64,000 nt of DNA from Halobiforma lacisalsi AJ5 (GTDB taxonomy: Archaea; Halobacteriota; Halobacteria; Halobacteriales; Natrialbaceae). This document shows, piece by piece, positions 9,037-18,510 of the stretch. Position 1 is the first letter of the stretch, and each line of letters starts with the position of its first letter. The notes under the pieces are model-generated. The model did not search any database. It was not told the origin of the DNA and saw nothing but the letters and a program-made list of their open reading frames with translations. Both the position numbers and the translations under genes were made by a program. The stretch lies in assembly GCF_000226975.2 (NCBI RefSeq), contig NZ_CP019285.1, positions 3,348,001 through 3,412,000 on the forward strand. The letters run 5' to 3'.

Positions 9037-10054
9037 ATGCAACAGTACCTCGATCTCGTCGACGCCGCGCTCTCTACGGGGACCTACAAGCCGAACCGGA
9101 CCGGCGTCGATACGATTTCGTCGTTCAGCGAGCACTACGAGGTCGATCTCGGGGAAGGGTACCCCCTACTGACGACCAAGAAGATGGACGGCTACCGGTG
9201 GAACTCGATGATCCACGAGGTCTGCTGGTACCTCTCCGGCGAGGAACACATTCGGAACCTCCGCGAGGAGACGAAAATCTGGGACGCCTGGGCGGACGAA
9301 GAGGGGCACCTCGACACCGCCTACGGCCGCTTCTGGCGACGGTTTCCGGTCCCGGAGGACGACGCACGACTGCCGGGCGAGTCCTGGCCCGACGACGGCC
9401 AGCAGTGGGTCACCGAGGAAGCGGACGGTCGGCGCACGTTCGACCAACTGGGATACGTGATCGACACGCTCTCCGATTCGCCCAACTCCCGGCGACTGGT
9501 CGTCAACGCCTGGCACCCCGCGAACGCGGCCGTCTCCACGCTGCCGCCCTGTCACTACACGTTCGTCTTCAACGTCCAGGGCGACCGCCTGAACTGCCAC
9601 CTGACCCAGCGCTCGGGCGACATCGCGCTCGGCGTGCCGTTCAACATCGCCGCGTACGCGCTCCTGACGAAGGTCGTCGCACAGCAGACCGGCTTCGAGC
9701 CCGGCACGTTCGCTCACACCGTCGTCGACGCCCACGTCTACTGCGGCCGCGGCGACCGCGGCGAGTGGTACGCCGACAACCTCGAGGCCCTGCAGTCCCG
9801 GCTCGCGGCCGTCGACGACCGCGAGGGGTACCTCGAGATCAGGGAGTGGCTCGAGGCCGAAGCGCCCGCCGGAGGCCGAGGGCGACGAGCGACTGGATCA
9901 CGTCCCCGGGCTGCTCGAGCAGCTCTCGCGGGAGCCACTGGAGCGACCGACGCTCGAAGTCGCGGACGTCTCCATCGACGAATTGACGGCCGACGACGTC
10001 GAGTTGCGCGACTACGAGTCCCACGACGGGATCGAATTCGGGGTCGCCGAGTAG
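9037..10054 (+). pseudogene. thyA: Thymidylate synthase with a single-base frameshift near the 3' end
   Basis: Codons from 9037 to about 9864 encode a clear ThyA core: NRTGVDTISSF for folate/dUMP contacts, WDAWADEEG, AYGRFWRRF, the catalytic Cys172 in PPCHYTF, and QRSGDIALGVPFNIAAYA. After LEAEA the frame turns basic and runs on to 10239 inside folA. If one C of the CCC run at 9865-9867 is removed, the reading continues as PPEAEGDERLDHVPGL and ends at the TAG at 10052-10054, giving about 338 residues with an acidic tail and stopping 1 nt before the folA ATG. The lesion is either a sequencing/assembly error or a recent mutation. The active-site region is intact in both readings. Confidence 0.85.
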
Positions 10055-10055
10055 C

Positions 10056-10619
10056 ATGGCCGGGGAGCCGAATTCGGAGACGATTTCCGCACTCGAGGCC
10101 GCCGAGGCCACCGACCGCGAACTCGTCGGCATCGTCGCCGTCGCCGACAACGGCGTTATCGGGGCCGACGGCGAGATGCCATGGCACCTCCCGGCGGACC
10201 TCGCCCACTTCAAGGAGACCACGATGGACCACCCCGTGATCATGGGTCGGGTTACCTACGAGGGGATCCTCGAGACGCTGGGCGACCCGCTCCCGGGACG
10301 AACGACCGTCGTCCTGACGAGCCAGGACCTCGAGACGCCCGAGAACGCCGTCGTCGCGAACGGGCTCACAGAGGCCGTCGAACGGGCCGACCGCGCGGCC
10401 CGGGAGCGCCACGACGGGGCGGATCGGATCTTCGTGGCCGGGGGTGCAACGGTGTACGAGGGGTTCCTGCCCGTGCTGGATCGGCTGGTCGTCACGGAGA
10501 TCCACGACGACCCCGAGGGCGACGCCTACTTCCCCGCGATCGATCCCGAAGACTGGATCGAAGCCGACCGCGACGAGCGTGACGGCTTCGCGTTCGTCGA
10601 GTACGTCCGGCGGGACTGA
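10056..10619 (+). CDS. folA: Dihydrofolate reductase
   Basis: The 187-aa enzyme reduces dihydrofolate to tetrahydrofolate with NADPH. Diagnostic features are LVGIVAVADNGVIG, MPWHLPADLAHFKETT (substrate Trp and the Glu/Asp region), VIMGRVTYEGI and the cofactor loop FVAGGATVYEG. About 28 N-terminal residues before ELVGI are acidic and form an extension. It begins one base after the thyA stop, the usual thyA-folA operon: ThyA oxidises methylene-THF to DHF and this enzyme regenerates THF. Confidence 0.95.
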   Translation: MAGEPNSETISALEAAEATDRELVGIVAVADNGVIGADGEMPWHLPADLAHFKETTMDHPVIMGRVTYEGILETLGDPLPGRTTVVLTSQDLETPENAVVANGLTEAVERADRAARERHDGADRIFVAGGATVYEGFLPVLDRLVVTEIHDDPEGDAYFPAIDPEDWIEADRDERDGFAFVEYVRRD

Positions 10620-10633
10620 CGAGGGTGGATTCG

Positions 10634-11506
10634 ATGTCCGATCCTGGCAGGGAGGCGGTCGTCGCCGCCGTCGCCCGCGCGCTCGACCTCGAGGACGACT
10701 CCGCCCCGACCGAGGCGCGGGAACTCGAGGGCGGGCAGATCGGCTCGGCCTACCGGGTCGACCTCGCGGACGGCACCCGCGTCGTCGCGAAGGTCGGCCG
10801 GACGCCGCTGTCGGTCGAGGCGTTCATGCTCCGAACGCTCGCCCGTGAGAGCACGCTCCCCGTTCCCGACGTGTACCACGCCGACGACGACCTGCTGGTG
10901 CTCGAGTACGTCGAGGGGTCGACCGACCACGACGCCACGGTCGCCCGGGACGCGGCGGACCGCCTCGCGGGGCTACACGAACACACTGCGGACGCGTTCG
11001 GCCTCGAACGCGACACGCTCACGGGGCCGGTCCGGCAGCCGAACCCGTGGACCGACTCGTGGATCGAGTTCTACCGCGAGCACCGCCTCGAGCACGTCGA
11101 ACGACTCGCGCTCGAGGACGGGGAGCTCCCCTCGCGGCTCGCCGAACGCATTGACGCGGTCGCCGCCGACCTCGAGACCCTGCTCGCGGAACCGGACGAC
11201 CCCGCGCTGATCCACGGCGACGTCTGGAGGACGAACGTGCTCTCGGTCGAGGGGCGGGTGACGGCGTTTCTCGACCCCGCGACGTACTACGCCCACCCGG
11301 AGGTCGAACTCGCGTACGTCGACTGGACCGACACGTTCGGCGACCCGTTCTTCGAACGGTACCGGGAACACCGATCGATAGAACCCGGCTTCTTCGACCG
11401 GCGACGGTACGTCTACCGGCTCTATCCGCTGCTCGTTCACGTCCTGCTGTTCGGCGGACGGTACGTCGAGCGCCTCGAGTCGACGCTGGATGGACTGGGG
11501 TACTGA
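10634..11506 (+). CDS. Fructosamine-kinase-like phosphotransferase
   Basis: The 290-aa protein has an aminoglycoside-phosphotransferase/protein-kinase-like fold. GQIGSAYRV and the following VVAKVG give the ATP-site glycine turn and lysine, IHGDVWRTNVL is the catalytic loop, and FLDPATYYAHPEVELA is the metal-binding segment. The combination DPATYY with the C-terminal LYPLLVHVLLFGGRYV is characteristic of fructosamine-3-kinase relatives, which phosphorylate ketoamines on glycated amines. I chose ATG 10634 (MSDPGREAV); a GTG at 10625 is also in frame. It begins 14 nt after folA and is likely co-transcribed. The biological substrate is not shown by the sequence. Confidence 0.82.
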   Translation: MSDPGREAVVAAVARALDLEDDSAPTEARELEGGQIGSAYRVDLADGTRVVAKVGRTPLSVEAFMLRTLARESTLPVPDVYHADDDLLVLEYVEGSTDHDATVARDAADRLAGLHEHTADAFGLERDTLTGPVRQPNPWTDSWIEFYREHRLEHVERLALEDGELPSRLAERIDAVAADLETLLAEPDDPALIHGDVWRTNVLSVEGRVTAFLDPATYYAHPEVELAYVDWTDTFGDPFFERYREHRSIEPGFFDRRRYVYRLYPLLVHVLLFGGRYVERLESTLDGLGY

Positions 11507-11587
11507 TCTCCGACCGGCAGCTATAAAGACGAGCTTTGGCCGACAAATGACGGGTTTCAATTACCTCTACGGGCGGTTCTCGGGGGA

Positions 11588-11618
11588 TTCAAATACACAG
11601 ACTCACAAGTTCGGGATA
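11588..11618 (+). promoter_or_regulatory. Core promoter of aconitase
   Basis: TTCAAATACA (11588-11597) lies about 26 nt before the ATG at 11618, consistent with a leaderless mRNA. A further GCTATAAAG occurs near 11521-11529 and could drive a second, longer transcript. Confidence 0.45.
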
Positions 11619-14383
11619 TGTCAACTGATGACTTCTCGGAGGCGATCCGGGAATTCGAACGCGACGGCGAGACGTACAAGATGGCAGACCTCACCGTGCT
11701 CGAGGAGCAGGGGCTCTGTGACCTCGAGAAACTGCCGGTGAGCATCCGGATCCTGCTCGAGTCGGTGCTGCGCAAGGCACATACGGACGGCGAGACCATC
11801 GACGCCGACCACGTGCGCGCGGCGGCGTCCTGGGAACCGGACGTGCCCGACGCCGAGGTCCCCTTCCAGCCCTCCCGCGTCGTCCTGCAGGACCTGACCG
11901 GCGTCCCCGCGGTCGTCGACCTCGCGGCGCTGCGTTCGGCCGCGGATCGGAAGGGCGTCGACCCGACGGCCGTCGAACCCGAGGTGCCCTGCGACCTCGT
12001 GATCGACCACAGCGTCCAGGTCGACTACTTCGGCAGCGACGAGGCCTACGAGCGCAACGTCGAACTCGAGTACGAGCGCAACGAGGAGCGCTATCGCGCG
12101 ATCAAGTGGGCCCAGGAGGCCTTCGAGGACTTCGAGGTCGTCCCGCCGGGGACGGGCATCGTCCACCAGGTGAACCTCGAGCACCTGGGGGAGGTCGTTC
12201 ACGCGCGCGAGGAGGACGGCGAGCAGTGGCTCCTCCCGGACACGCTCGTCGGCACGGACAGCCACACTCCCATGATCGGCGGCATCGGCGTCGTCGGCTG
12301 GGGCGTCGGCGGGATCGAGGCCGAAGCCGCGCTGCTCGGACAGCCGATCACCATGTCGCTACCGGAGGTCGTCGGCGTCCGTCTCGAGGGCGAACTGCCG
12401 GAGGGCGCGACCGCGACGGACCTCGTCCTCCACATCACCGAACGGCTGCGCGAGGTCGGCGTCGTCGACAAGTTCGTCGAGTTCTTCGGCCCCGGCGTCT
12501 CCCAGCTATCGGTCGCGGACCGGGCGACCATCTCGAACATGGCCCCCGAACAGGGGTCGACGATCAGCATGTTCCCCGTCGACGAGAAGACCCTCGAGTA
12601 TCTCGAGTTGACGGGGCGGGACCCCGACCACGTCGACCTCGTCCGCGAGTACCTCGAGGCCCAGGGCCTGTTCGGGGAGCAGGAACCCGAATACACGGAG
12701 GTCGTCGAGTTCGACCTCGGCGACGTCGAACCCAGCCTCGCGGGCCACAAGAAGCCCCACTCGCGCATTCCGATGGGCGACTTGGACGAGCACTTCCCGA
12801 GCCTGCTCGAGGAGCAGGGCGTGATCGGTTCCGGCGGCGAACCCGCTGTCGGCGACGGCGGCGGGGCCACGGTCGACTCGAGCGACGCCGGCCCCGGTCT
12901 CGGGCTCGACGAGAAAGTCGCCGTCGAACTCGAGGACGGTCGGGAGGTCGAAATCGGTCACGGCGACGTCCTCGTGAGCGCGATCACGTCCTGTACCAAT
13001 ACGTCGAACCCGTCGGTGATGCTCGCGGCTGGACTCCTCGCGAAAAACGCCGTCGAGGCCGGCCTCGAGGTGCCCGAGTACGTCAAGACCTCGCTCGCGC
13101 CGGGCAGCCGGGTCGTCACGGAGTACCTGAAGGAGGCTGACCTGCTGCCCTACCTCGAGGAACTCGGCTACCACGTCGTCGGCTACGGCTGTACGACCTG
13201 TATCGGCAACTCCGGGCCGCTGCCGGACCCGATCGAGGCGGCCATCGACGACCACGACCTCTGGACGACCAGCGTCCTTTCGGGCAATCGCAACTTCGAG
13301 GCCCGTATCCACCCCAAGATCGCTGCCAACTACCTCGCGAGCCCCCCGCTGGTCGTCGCCTACGGGCTCGCCGGCCGGATGGACGTCGACCTCGAGGAGG
13401 AGCCGATCGGCACGAACGCCGAGGGCGAAGACGTGTACCTCGAGGACGTCTGGCCCGACGCCGAGGAGATCCACGAGGCGATCCACGGGAGCGTTTCGCC
13501 CGACCTGTTCGAGGAGAAGTACTCGCAGGTCTACGAGGGCGACGAGCGCTGGGAGGCGCTGGACGCGCCGACGGGCGACGTCTACGAGTGGGACGACGAG
13601 TCGACGTACATCCGCGAGCCGCCGTTCTTCCAGGAGTTCCCGCTCGAGAAACCCGGCGTCGATAACGTCGAGGACGCGCGCTGTCTGCTGACGCTCGGCG
13701 ATACGGTGACGACCGACCACATCAGCCCCGCCGGCCAGTTCGGCGAGGACCTGCCCGCGGGCCAGTGGCTGAAAGAGCGCGGCGTCTCCCCCCACGAGTT
13801 CAACACCTACGGCTCGCGTCGCGGGAACCACGAGGTCATGATGCGCGGAACCTTCGCCAACGTCCGGATCGAGAACGAGATGCTCGACGGGAAGGAGGGC
13901 GGCTACACCGTCCACCACCCCACCGGCGAGGACACCACGGTCTTCGAGGCCAGCGAACGCTACCGCGAGGAGGGGACTCCGCTGGTCGTCACCGCCGGCG
14001 ACGAGTTCGGTACCGGCTCGAGCCGCGACTGGGCCGCGAAAGGGACGGACCTGCTCGGAATCCGCGCGACCATCGCGAAGAGCTACGAACGGATCTACCG
14101 GGACAACCTCATCGGTATGGGCGTCCTCCCGCTGCAGTTCGAGGACGGCGACGGCTGGGCAGAACTCGGCCTCGACGGAAGCGAGTACTTCACCATCGAA
14201 GGACTCGAGGACGGCCTCGAGCCGAATCAGGAACTCGAGGTGACGGCCGAATCCGAGGACGGCGATGTCACCGAGTTCACGGTCACGGCGCAGGTCGACA
14301 CGCCGGCAGCGGTCGAGTACGTTGAACACGGCGGCGTGCTTCACATGGTGCTCCGTGAGTTGCTGCAGGAGGAACTGAACTGA
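11618..14383 (+). CDS. acn: Aconitate hydratase
   Basis: The 921-aa AcnA/IRP-type enzyme interconverts citrate and isocitrate in the TCA cycle. The [4Fe-4S] ligands are Cys459 in TSCTNTSN and Cys525/Cys528 in GCTTCIGNSG. Active-site segments include GTDSHTPMIGGIG early on, and the swivelling C-terminal domain has TLGDTVTTDHISPAG and GTGSSRDWAAKGT. A variable Gly/Ser/Asp-rich insert sits just before the first cluster Cys (nt 12829-12905). The start ATG is supported by a TATA-like box 26 nt upstream. Monocistronic by context. Confidence 0.97.
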   Translation: MSTDDFSEAIREFERDGETYKMADLTVLEEQGLCDLEKLPVSIRILLESVLRKAHTDGETIDADHVRAAASWEPDVPDAEVPFQPSRVVLQDLTGVPAVVDLAALRSAADRKGVDPTAVEPEVPCDLVIDHSVQVDYFGSDEAYERNVELEYERNEERYRAIKWAQEAFEDFEVVPPGTGIVHQVNLEHLGEVVHAREEDGEQWLLPDTLVGTDSHTPMIGGIGVVGWGVGGIEAEAALLGQPITMSLPEVVGVRLEGELPEGATATDLVLHITERLREVGVVDKFVEFFGPGVSQLSVADRATISNMAPEQGSTISMFPVDEKTLEYLELTGRDPDHVDLVREYLEAQGLFGEQEPEYTEVVEFDLGDVEPSLAGHKKPHSRIPMGDLDEHFPSLLEEQGVIGSGGEPAVGDGGGATVDSSDAGPGLGLDEKVAVELEDGREVEIGHGDVLVSAITSCTNTSNPSVMLAAGLLAKNAVEAGLEVPEYVKTSLAPGSRVVTEYLKEADLLPYLEELGYHVVGYGCTTCIGNSGPLPDPIEAAIDDHDLWTTSVLSGNRNFEARIHPKIAANYLASPPLVVAYGLAGRMDVDLEEEPIGTNAEGEDVYLEDVWPDAEEIHEAIHGSVSPDLFEEKYSQVYEGDERWEALDAPTGDVYEWDDESTYIREPPFFQEFPLEKPGVDNVEDARCLLTLGDTVTTDHISPAGQFGEDLPAGQWLKERGVSPHEFNTYGSRRGNHEVMMRGTFANVRIENEMLDGKEGGYTVHHPTGEDTTVFEASERYREEGTPLVVTAGDEFGTGSSRDWAAKGTDLLGIRATIAKSYERIYRDNLIGMGVLPLQFEDGDGWAELGLDGSEYFTIEGLEDGLEPNQELEVTAESEDGDVTEFTVTAQVDTPAAVEYVEHGGVLHMVLRELLQEELN

Positions 14384-14492
14384 GGTCGCCCGGACTGGCC
14401 GGGATTCCCGCCGCCCGTTTTCGTCGTTAGAACGCCGGTCGACGCTCTCGAGGAGCGGTCCATCGACCCGTGACGGGAGTGCGATCAGCCGG

Positions 14493-14909
14493 TCACCCGC
14501 GAACGGCGGCGACCGCTAGACCGGCCACGAAGCCGACCAGCGCCAGGACGAAACTCGGCGCGGTCAGCACGACCGAAAGCGGACCGAGTGGTGCGTCCCC
14601 GCCGCCGACGGTGCCGACCTCGAGGGCGGCCCCGACGACCACGACGAGGTAGAACGTCCCGCCGGGAGCGAGACCGCACGCGACGGCTGCGGGGAGGCCG
14701 AGCCGATACAGTCCGCAGATCGCGCCGGCTACCGCCGGAATCAGCCCGAACGCGACTCGAAAGCCGACTATCCCCGGACGCCCCGATGTACCGATGCCGA
14801 GGAGTCCGAGCGGGACGAGCACCGTCGTGGTCGTCGCTCCGACGGCGGCGACCACCGCGAGGGCCAGCCGCGGCCGCTCGGTCGTCAGGTGCCGCCGGAG
14901 CGTGACCAT
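14493..14909 (-). CDS. Small polytopic membrane protein, unknown
   Basis: The 138-aa product starts with a short basic segment (MVTLRRHLTTERPR) and has four clear hydrophobic helices separated by Gly-rich turns, with almost no charged residues after residue 15. Topology looks like four membrane spans with the N-terminus inside. It is convergent with aconitase and divergent from the gene at 15059. No recognisable family or active-site residues; probably a haloarchaeal orphan membrane protein. Confidence 0.62.
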   Translation of the reverse strand: MVTLRRHLTTERPRLALAVVAAVGATTTTVLVPLGLLGIGTSGRPGIVGFRVAFGLIPAVAGAICGLYRLGLPAAVACGLAPGGTFYLVVVVGAALEVGTVGGGDAPLGPLSVVLTAPSFVLALVGFVAGLAVAAVRG

Positions 14910-15058
14910 GCTCGCCGTTTACCGTTCGGAAAAATAACTCTTCGGTGGCCGGGAGCGCCACGTATTTGTCGTCGGTACGCCCTACGACACACCGTACGCG
15001 GGCCGGCGCAGTGGTTTCCCTCACGGTTCGCCGGCTCCAGCCCTCCACGCCGTTTACT

Positions 15059-15556
15059 ATGTCACTCACCCCGCTACTCGTCGACGTCGGTTCGAGCCTC
15101 GAGGAGGCGACCGGCCTCGTCCGGTACCTGCTGGTGTTCGTCTTCGCCGCGATCCCGGTGATCGAGATCCTCGTCGTCGTCCCCATCGCGATCGGACTGG
15201 GGCTGGACCCCGTCGTCACGGGTGTCGTCGCGTTCGCCGGCAACGTGCTCTCGGTGTACGCACTCATCGTGTTCTACCGGCGGGTCGCAGCCTGGCTACG
15301 GCGTCGCCGCGGCGACCGATCGGAGCCGAGCGACCGGTACGCGCGAGCACGGCGGCTCTGGGACCGGTACGGCCTGCCGGGGCTGGCGGTCGGCGGGCCG
15401 GTGCTGGCCGGCGTCCACGTTGCGGCCCTGGTCGCGCTGCTTTCGGGTAGCCGGAGCCGGCTGGTTGCGGCCTGGATGACGGCCGGCATCTTCGCGTGGA
15501 CGATCGTGCTGGTCGCGGTCTCGGTGTACGGATTCTCGGTACTGGGGCTCGCGTAG
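15059..15556 (+). CDS. Putative small multi-drug export family membrane protein
   Basis: The 165-aa protein has four to five membrane segments. FVFAAIPVIEILVVVPIAIGLGLDP followed by a VVAFAGNVLSVYALI helix matches the small multi-drug export (SMR-unrelated, PF06695-type) proteins by memory. A cytoplasmic loop rich in Arg (RRRRGDRSEPSDR) separates the two halves, and the second half has WDRYGLPGLAVGGPVLAGVH. Transport of drugs has not been shown generally for this family, so the name is a label only. The ATG at 15059 was chosen because upstream sequence is basic and lacks coding character. Confidence 0.72.
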   Translation: MSLTPLLVDVGSSLEEATGLVRYLLVFVFAAIPVIEILVVVPIAIGLGLDPVVTGVVAFAGNVLSVYALIVFYRRVAAWLRRRRGDRSEPSDRYARARRLWDRYGLPGLAVGGPVLAGVHVAALVALLSGSRSRLVAAWMTAGIFAWTIVLVAVSVYGFSVLGLA

Positions 15557-15616
15557 GCCCGCTCGAGCGGAGGGACGTACGTCGGGCTTTTACAAGCGCC
15601 AGCCGTAGACGCCCCC

Positions 15617-17857
15617 ATGAGCGAACCGAGCGCGTCCCCGACCGACCGAAACCGCCTCGACGAGGAGGAGAGCCCGTACCTGCGCCAGCACGCGGACAAC
15701 CCCGTCAACTGGCAGCCCTGGGACGAACAGGCCCTCGAGACGGCCCGCGAACACGACGTCCCCATCTTCCTCTCGATCGGCTACTCGGCGTGTCACTGGT
15801 GTCACGTCATGGAGGAGGAGAGCTTCGCCGACGAGGACGTCGCCGACCTGCTGAACGACCACTTCGTCCCGATCAAGGTCGACCGCGAGGAGCGGCCCGA
15901 CGTCGACTCGATCTACATGACGGTCTGCCAGCTCGTCAGCGGGCGGGGCGGCTGGCCGCTCTCGGCGTGGCTCACGCCCGAGGGGAAGCCGTTCTACGTC
16001 GGGACCTACTTCCCGAAGGAGTCGAAACGCGGCCAGCCCGGGTTCGTCGACATCCTCGAGAACGTGATCGACTCCTGGGAGACGGACCGAGAGGAGATCG
16101 AGAACCGGGCCCAAAAGTGGACCGACGCGGCGCGGGACGAACTCGAGGAGACGCCGGGGACGGGCGGACCCGGGGACGCGGCCGTCGCCGAATCGACCGA
16201 GCCCACGCCGCCCTCGAGCGACCTGCTCGAGACGACCGCCGACGCGGCGGTCCGGAGCGCGGATCGGGGGTACGGCGGCTTCGGCTCCGACGGGCCGAAG
16301 TTCCCCCAGCCCTCGCGGCTCCGGGTGCTGGCCCGCGCGTCCGACCGCACGGGCGGGGAGACGTACCGCGAGGTGCTCGAGGAGACGCTGGACGCGATGG
16401 CCGCGGGCGGGCTCTACGACCACGTCGGCGGCGGCTTCCACCGGTACTGCGTCGACCGCGACTGGACCGTTCCGCACTTCGAGAAGATGCTGTACGACAA
16501 CGCGGAGATCCCGCGGGCGTTCCTGACGGGGTATCGACTGACGGGTGACGACCGGTACGCCGAGGTCGTCGAGGAGACCCTCGCGTTCGTCGACCGCGAA
16601 CTCACCCACGACGAGGGCGGGTTCTTCGCCACGCTGGACGCCCAGAGCGAGGACCCCGAGACCGGCGAACGCGAGGAGGGGGCGTTCTACGTCTGGACCC
16701 CCGACGAGGTCCGCGACGTGCTCGAGGACGAGACCGACGCCGAACTGTTCTGCGAGCGGTACGATATCACGGCGTCGGGCAACTTCGAGGGCGAGAACCA
16801 GCCCAACCGCGTACGGTCCGTCGCCGACCTCGCCGAGTCGTTCGACCTCGAGGAGAGCGAGGTGCGAGAGCGACTCGCGGACGCCCGCGAACGGCTGTTC
16901 GCGGCCCGCGAGGAACGGCCCCGCCCGAACCGCGACGAGAAGGTGCTGGCGGGCTGGAACGGCCTCATGATCGCGACCTGTGCCGAGGCCGCGATGACCC
17001 TCGGCGAGGACGAGTACGCGACGATGGCCGTCGACGCGCTCGAGTTCGTTCGCGAACGACTCTGGGACGCCGACGAACGGCGCCTCTCGCGGCGGTACAA
17101 GGACGATGACGTCGCCATCGACGGCTACCTCGAGGACTACGCCTTCCTCGCCCGCGGCGCGCTCGCCTGCTACCAGGCGACCGGCGACGTCGACCACCTC
17201 GCCTTCGCGCTCGACCTCGCCCGCGAGATCGAAGGCGAGTTCTGGGACGAGGAAGCCGGGACGCTGTATTTCACCCCCGAGAGCGGCGAAGACCTCGTCA
17301 CGCGGCCCCAGGAGCTGGGCGACCAGTCGACGCCCTCGGCGGCCGGCGTCGCCGTCGAGACGCTGCTCGCGCTCGAGAGCTTCGTCCCCGACGCCGACTA
17401 CGCGGAACTCGCCGAGACGGTCCTCGGGACCCACGTGGACCGACTCGAGGGGAGTCCGCTCCAGCACGCGACGCTGTGTCTCGGCGCCGACCGACTCGAG
17501 TCGGGCGCACTCGAGGTGACGGTCGCGGCCGAGGAGGTGCCCGACGAGTGGCGCGAGGCGTTCGCGACGGGCCATTACCCCGACCGCTTGATCGCGCGAC
17601 GGCCGCCGACCGAAGACGGACTCGAGGCGTGGCTCGACCGACTCGGACTCGAGGACGCGCCGCCGATCTGGGCCGGTCGCGAAGCACGGGACGACGAGCC
17701 GACGCTGTACGTCTGCCGCGGCCGGACGTGTTCGCCGCCGACCCACGACGTTGACGACGCGCTCGAGTGGCTTGCCGGGAACGCGGCGGTCGCCGTCGAG
17801 ACCGGCGGCAGTGACGACGAGAACCGGAAGGACGACGACCTCGAGAGCCCGTTCTGA
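15617..17857 (+). CDS. DUF255/YyaL-type thioredoxin-fold protein
   Basis: The 746-aa protein has an N-terminal thioredoxin-like domain beginning ESPYLRQHADNPVNW, with a Cys59-His-Trp-Cys62 motif in SACHWCHVMEEESF, then CQLVSGRGGWPLSAWLTP. The larger remainder is an (alpha/alpha)6-barrel of the N-acyl-glucosamine-epimerase/cellulase-like type (DHVGGGFHRYCVDRDW, HFEKMLYDNA, WNGLMIATCAEA). It ends with CRGRTCSPP. The family (YyaL, SSP411) is conserved from bacteria to man without a firm biochemical role. It lies 60 nt downstream of the small membrane protein and converges with a thioredoxin gene. Confidence 0.92.
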   Translation: MSEPSASPTDRNRLDEEESPYLRQHADNPVNWQPWDEQALETAREHDVPIFLSIGYSACHWCHVMEEESFADEDVADLLNDHFVPIKVDREERPDVDSIYMTVCQLVSGRGGWPLSAWLTPEGKPFYVGTYFPKESKRGQPGFVDILENVIDSWETDREEIENRAQKWTDAARDELEETPGTGGPGDAAVAESTEPTPPSSDLLETTADAAVRSADRGYGGFGSDGPKFPQPSRLRVLARASDRTGGETYREVLEETLDAMAAGGLYDHVGGGFHRYCVDRDWTVPHFEKMLYDNAEIPRAFLTGYRLTGDDRYAEVVEETLAFVDRELTHDEGGFFATLDAQSEDPETGEREEGAFYVWTPDEVRDVLEDETDAELFCERYDITASGNFEGENQPNRVRSVADLAESFDLEESEVRERLADARERLFAAREERPRPNRDEKVLAGWNGLMIATCAEAAMTLGEDEYATMAVDALEFVRERLWDADERRLSRRYKDDDVAIDGYLEDYAFLARGALACYQATGDVDHLAFALDLAREIEGEFWDEEAGTLYFTPESGEDLVTRPQELGDQSTPSAAGVAVETLLALESFVPDADYAELAETVLGTHVDRLEGSPLQHATLCLGADRLESGALEVTVAAEEVPDEWREAFATGHYPDRLIARRPPTEDGLEAWLDRLGLEDAPPIWAGREARDDEPTLYVCRGRTCSPPTHDVDDALEWLAGNAAVAVETGGSDDENRKDDDLESPF

Positions 17858-17893
17858 AAGCGGGGACGGCGGGAAAAGCAGGAGTCGGCGGCG

Positions 17894-18265
17894 CTACAGT
17901 TCCTCGTCGATCCGCTCGGCCAGCCAGAGCGCTGGCGGCAGGTCCTCCTCCTCGACGAACCGCGTTACCTCCTCGCCGTCGTCCGTCTCCACGACGACCG
18001 TCGGGATGTACTCGACCCCGTACTCGTCGACGCCGGGGCCCTGTTTGTCCTGGTCGACGGCGTACTCCTCGATCCGGTCGTCGGGGACCGCCGCCGCCTC
18101 GAGGGCCGCGCCGAGGTCGGGCAGTAGCTTTCGGCAGTCCTTGCACCAGTCGCCGCCCCAGACCTTGTAGACGAGGTCGTCGTTGTGCGCTGCAAGCGTA
18201 TCGACCGCGTCCTCGTAGGAGGCGGCGTCCCACGTCGGGTTGGGGGTAAGCGTCTCGAGACTCAT
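17894..18265 (-). CDS. Thioredoxin-family protein with CKDC motif
   Basis: The 123-aa single-domain protein has a thioredoxin active site at Cys41-Lys-Asp-Cys44 in GGDWCKDC and the cis-Pro loop EYIPTVVV. The motif differs from CGPC of classical thioredoxins, so redox potential or partner may differ. It has no signal peptide and is cytoplasmic. The start at ATG 18265 is supported by the onset of acidic sequence; a GTG two codons upstream is possible. It faces the DUF255 gene tail to tail across 36 nt, so a shared thiol-redox role is conceivable but unproven. Confidence 0.85.
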   Translation of the reverse strand: MSLETLTPNPTWDAASYEDAVDTLAAHNDDLVYKVWGGDWCKDCRKLLPDLGAALEAAAVPDDRIEEYAVDQDKQGPGVDEYGVEYIPTVVVETDDGEEVTRFVEEEDLPPALWLAERIDEEL

Positions 18266-18510
18266 ACTCACGGTTTGCGGCCCCGCCGGCTTAACGACGG
18301 TGTTTCCGACAGGGTTCTCGCGAGGAGCCGAACGTGTTCCGGACTGTGTTCGGATCGGTAGGTGAAACGCTGTCCGACGTGCAAAGATTAATGCGATTTC
18401 GTAAACTATTCTCAACCGCCTCGGTGTCAGAGGCACGTGGTACCTGGGGTGCCACTCAGCGTTTTCTTGCGGTGTACTCCTCGAGGCATCGAGCCGTGCG
18501 AGTCACGACG

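Noticed and set aside
10055-10239. Extended 400-residue ThyA reaching into folA
   Set aside because: The tail is basic and out of character; the one-base correction gives the normal ThyA C-terminus.
12506-14344. 612-codon frame antisense to aconitase
   Set aside because: High GC keeps the antisense frame open; the acn frame carries all catalytic motifs and the antisense product has none.
15590-17746. 718-codon antisense frame over the DUF255 gene
   Set aside because: It mirrors codon bias of the real gene and has an Arg/Val-rich composition without domains.
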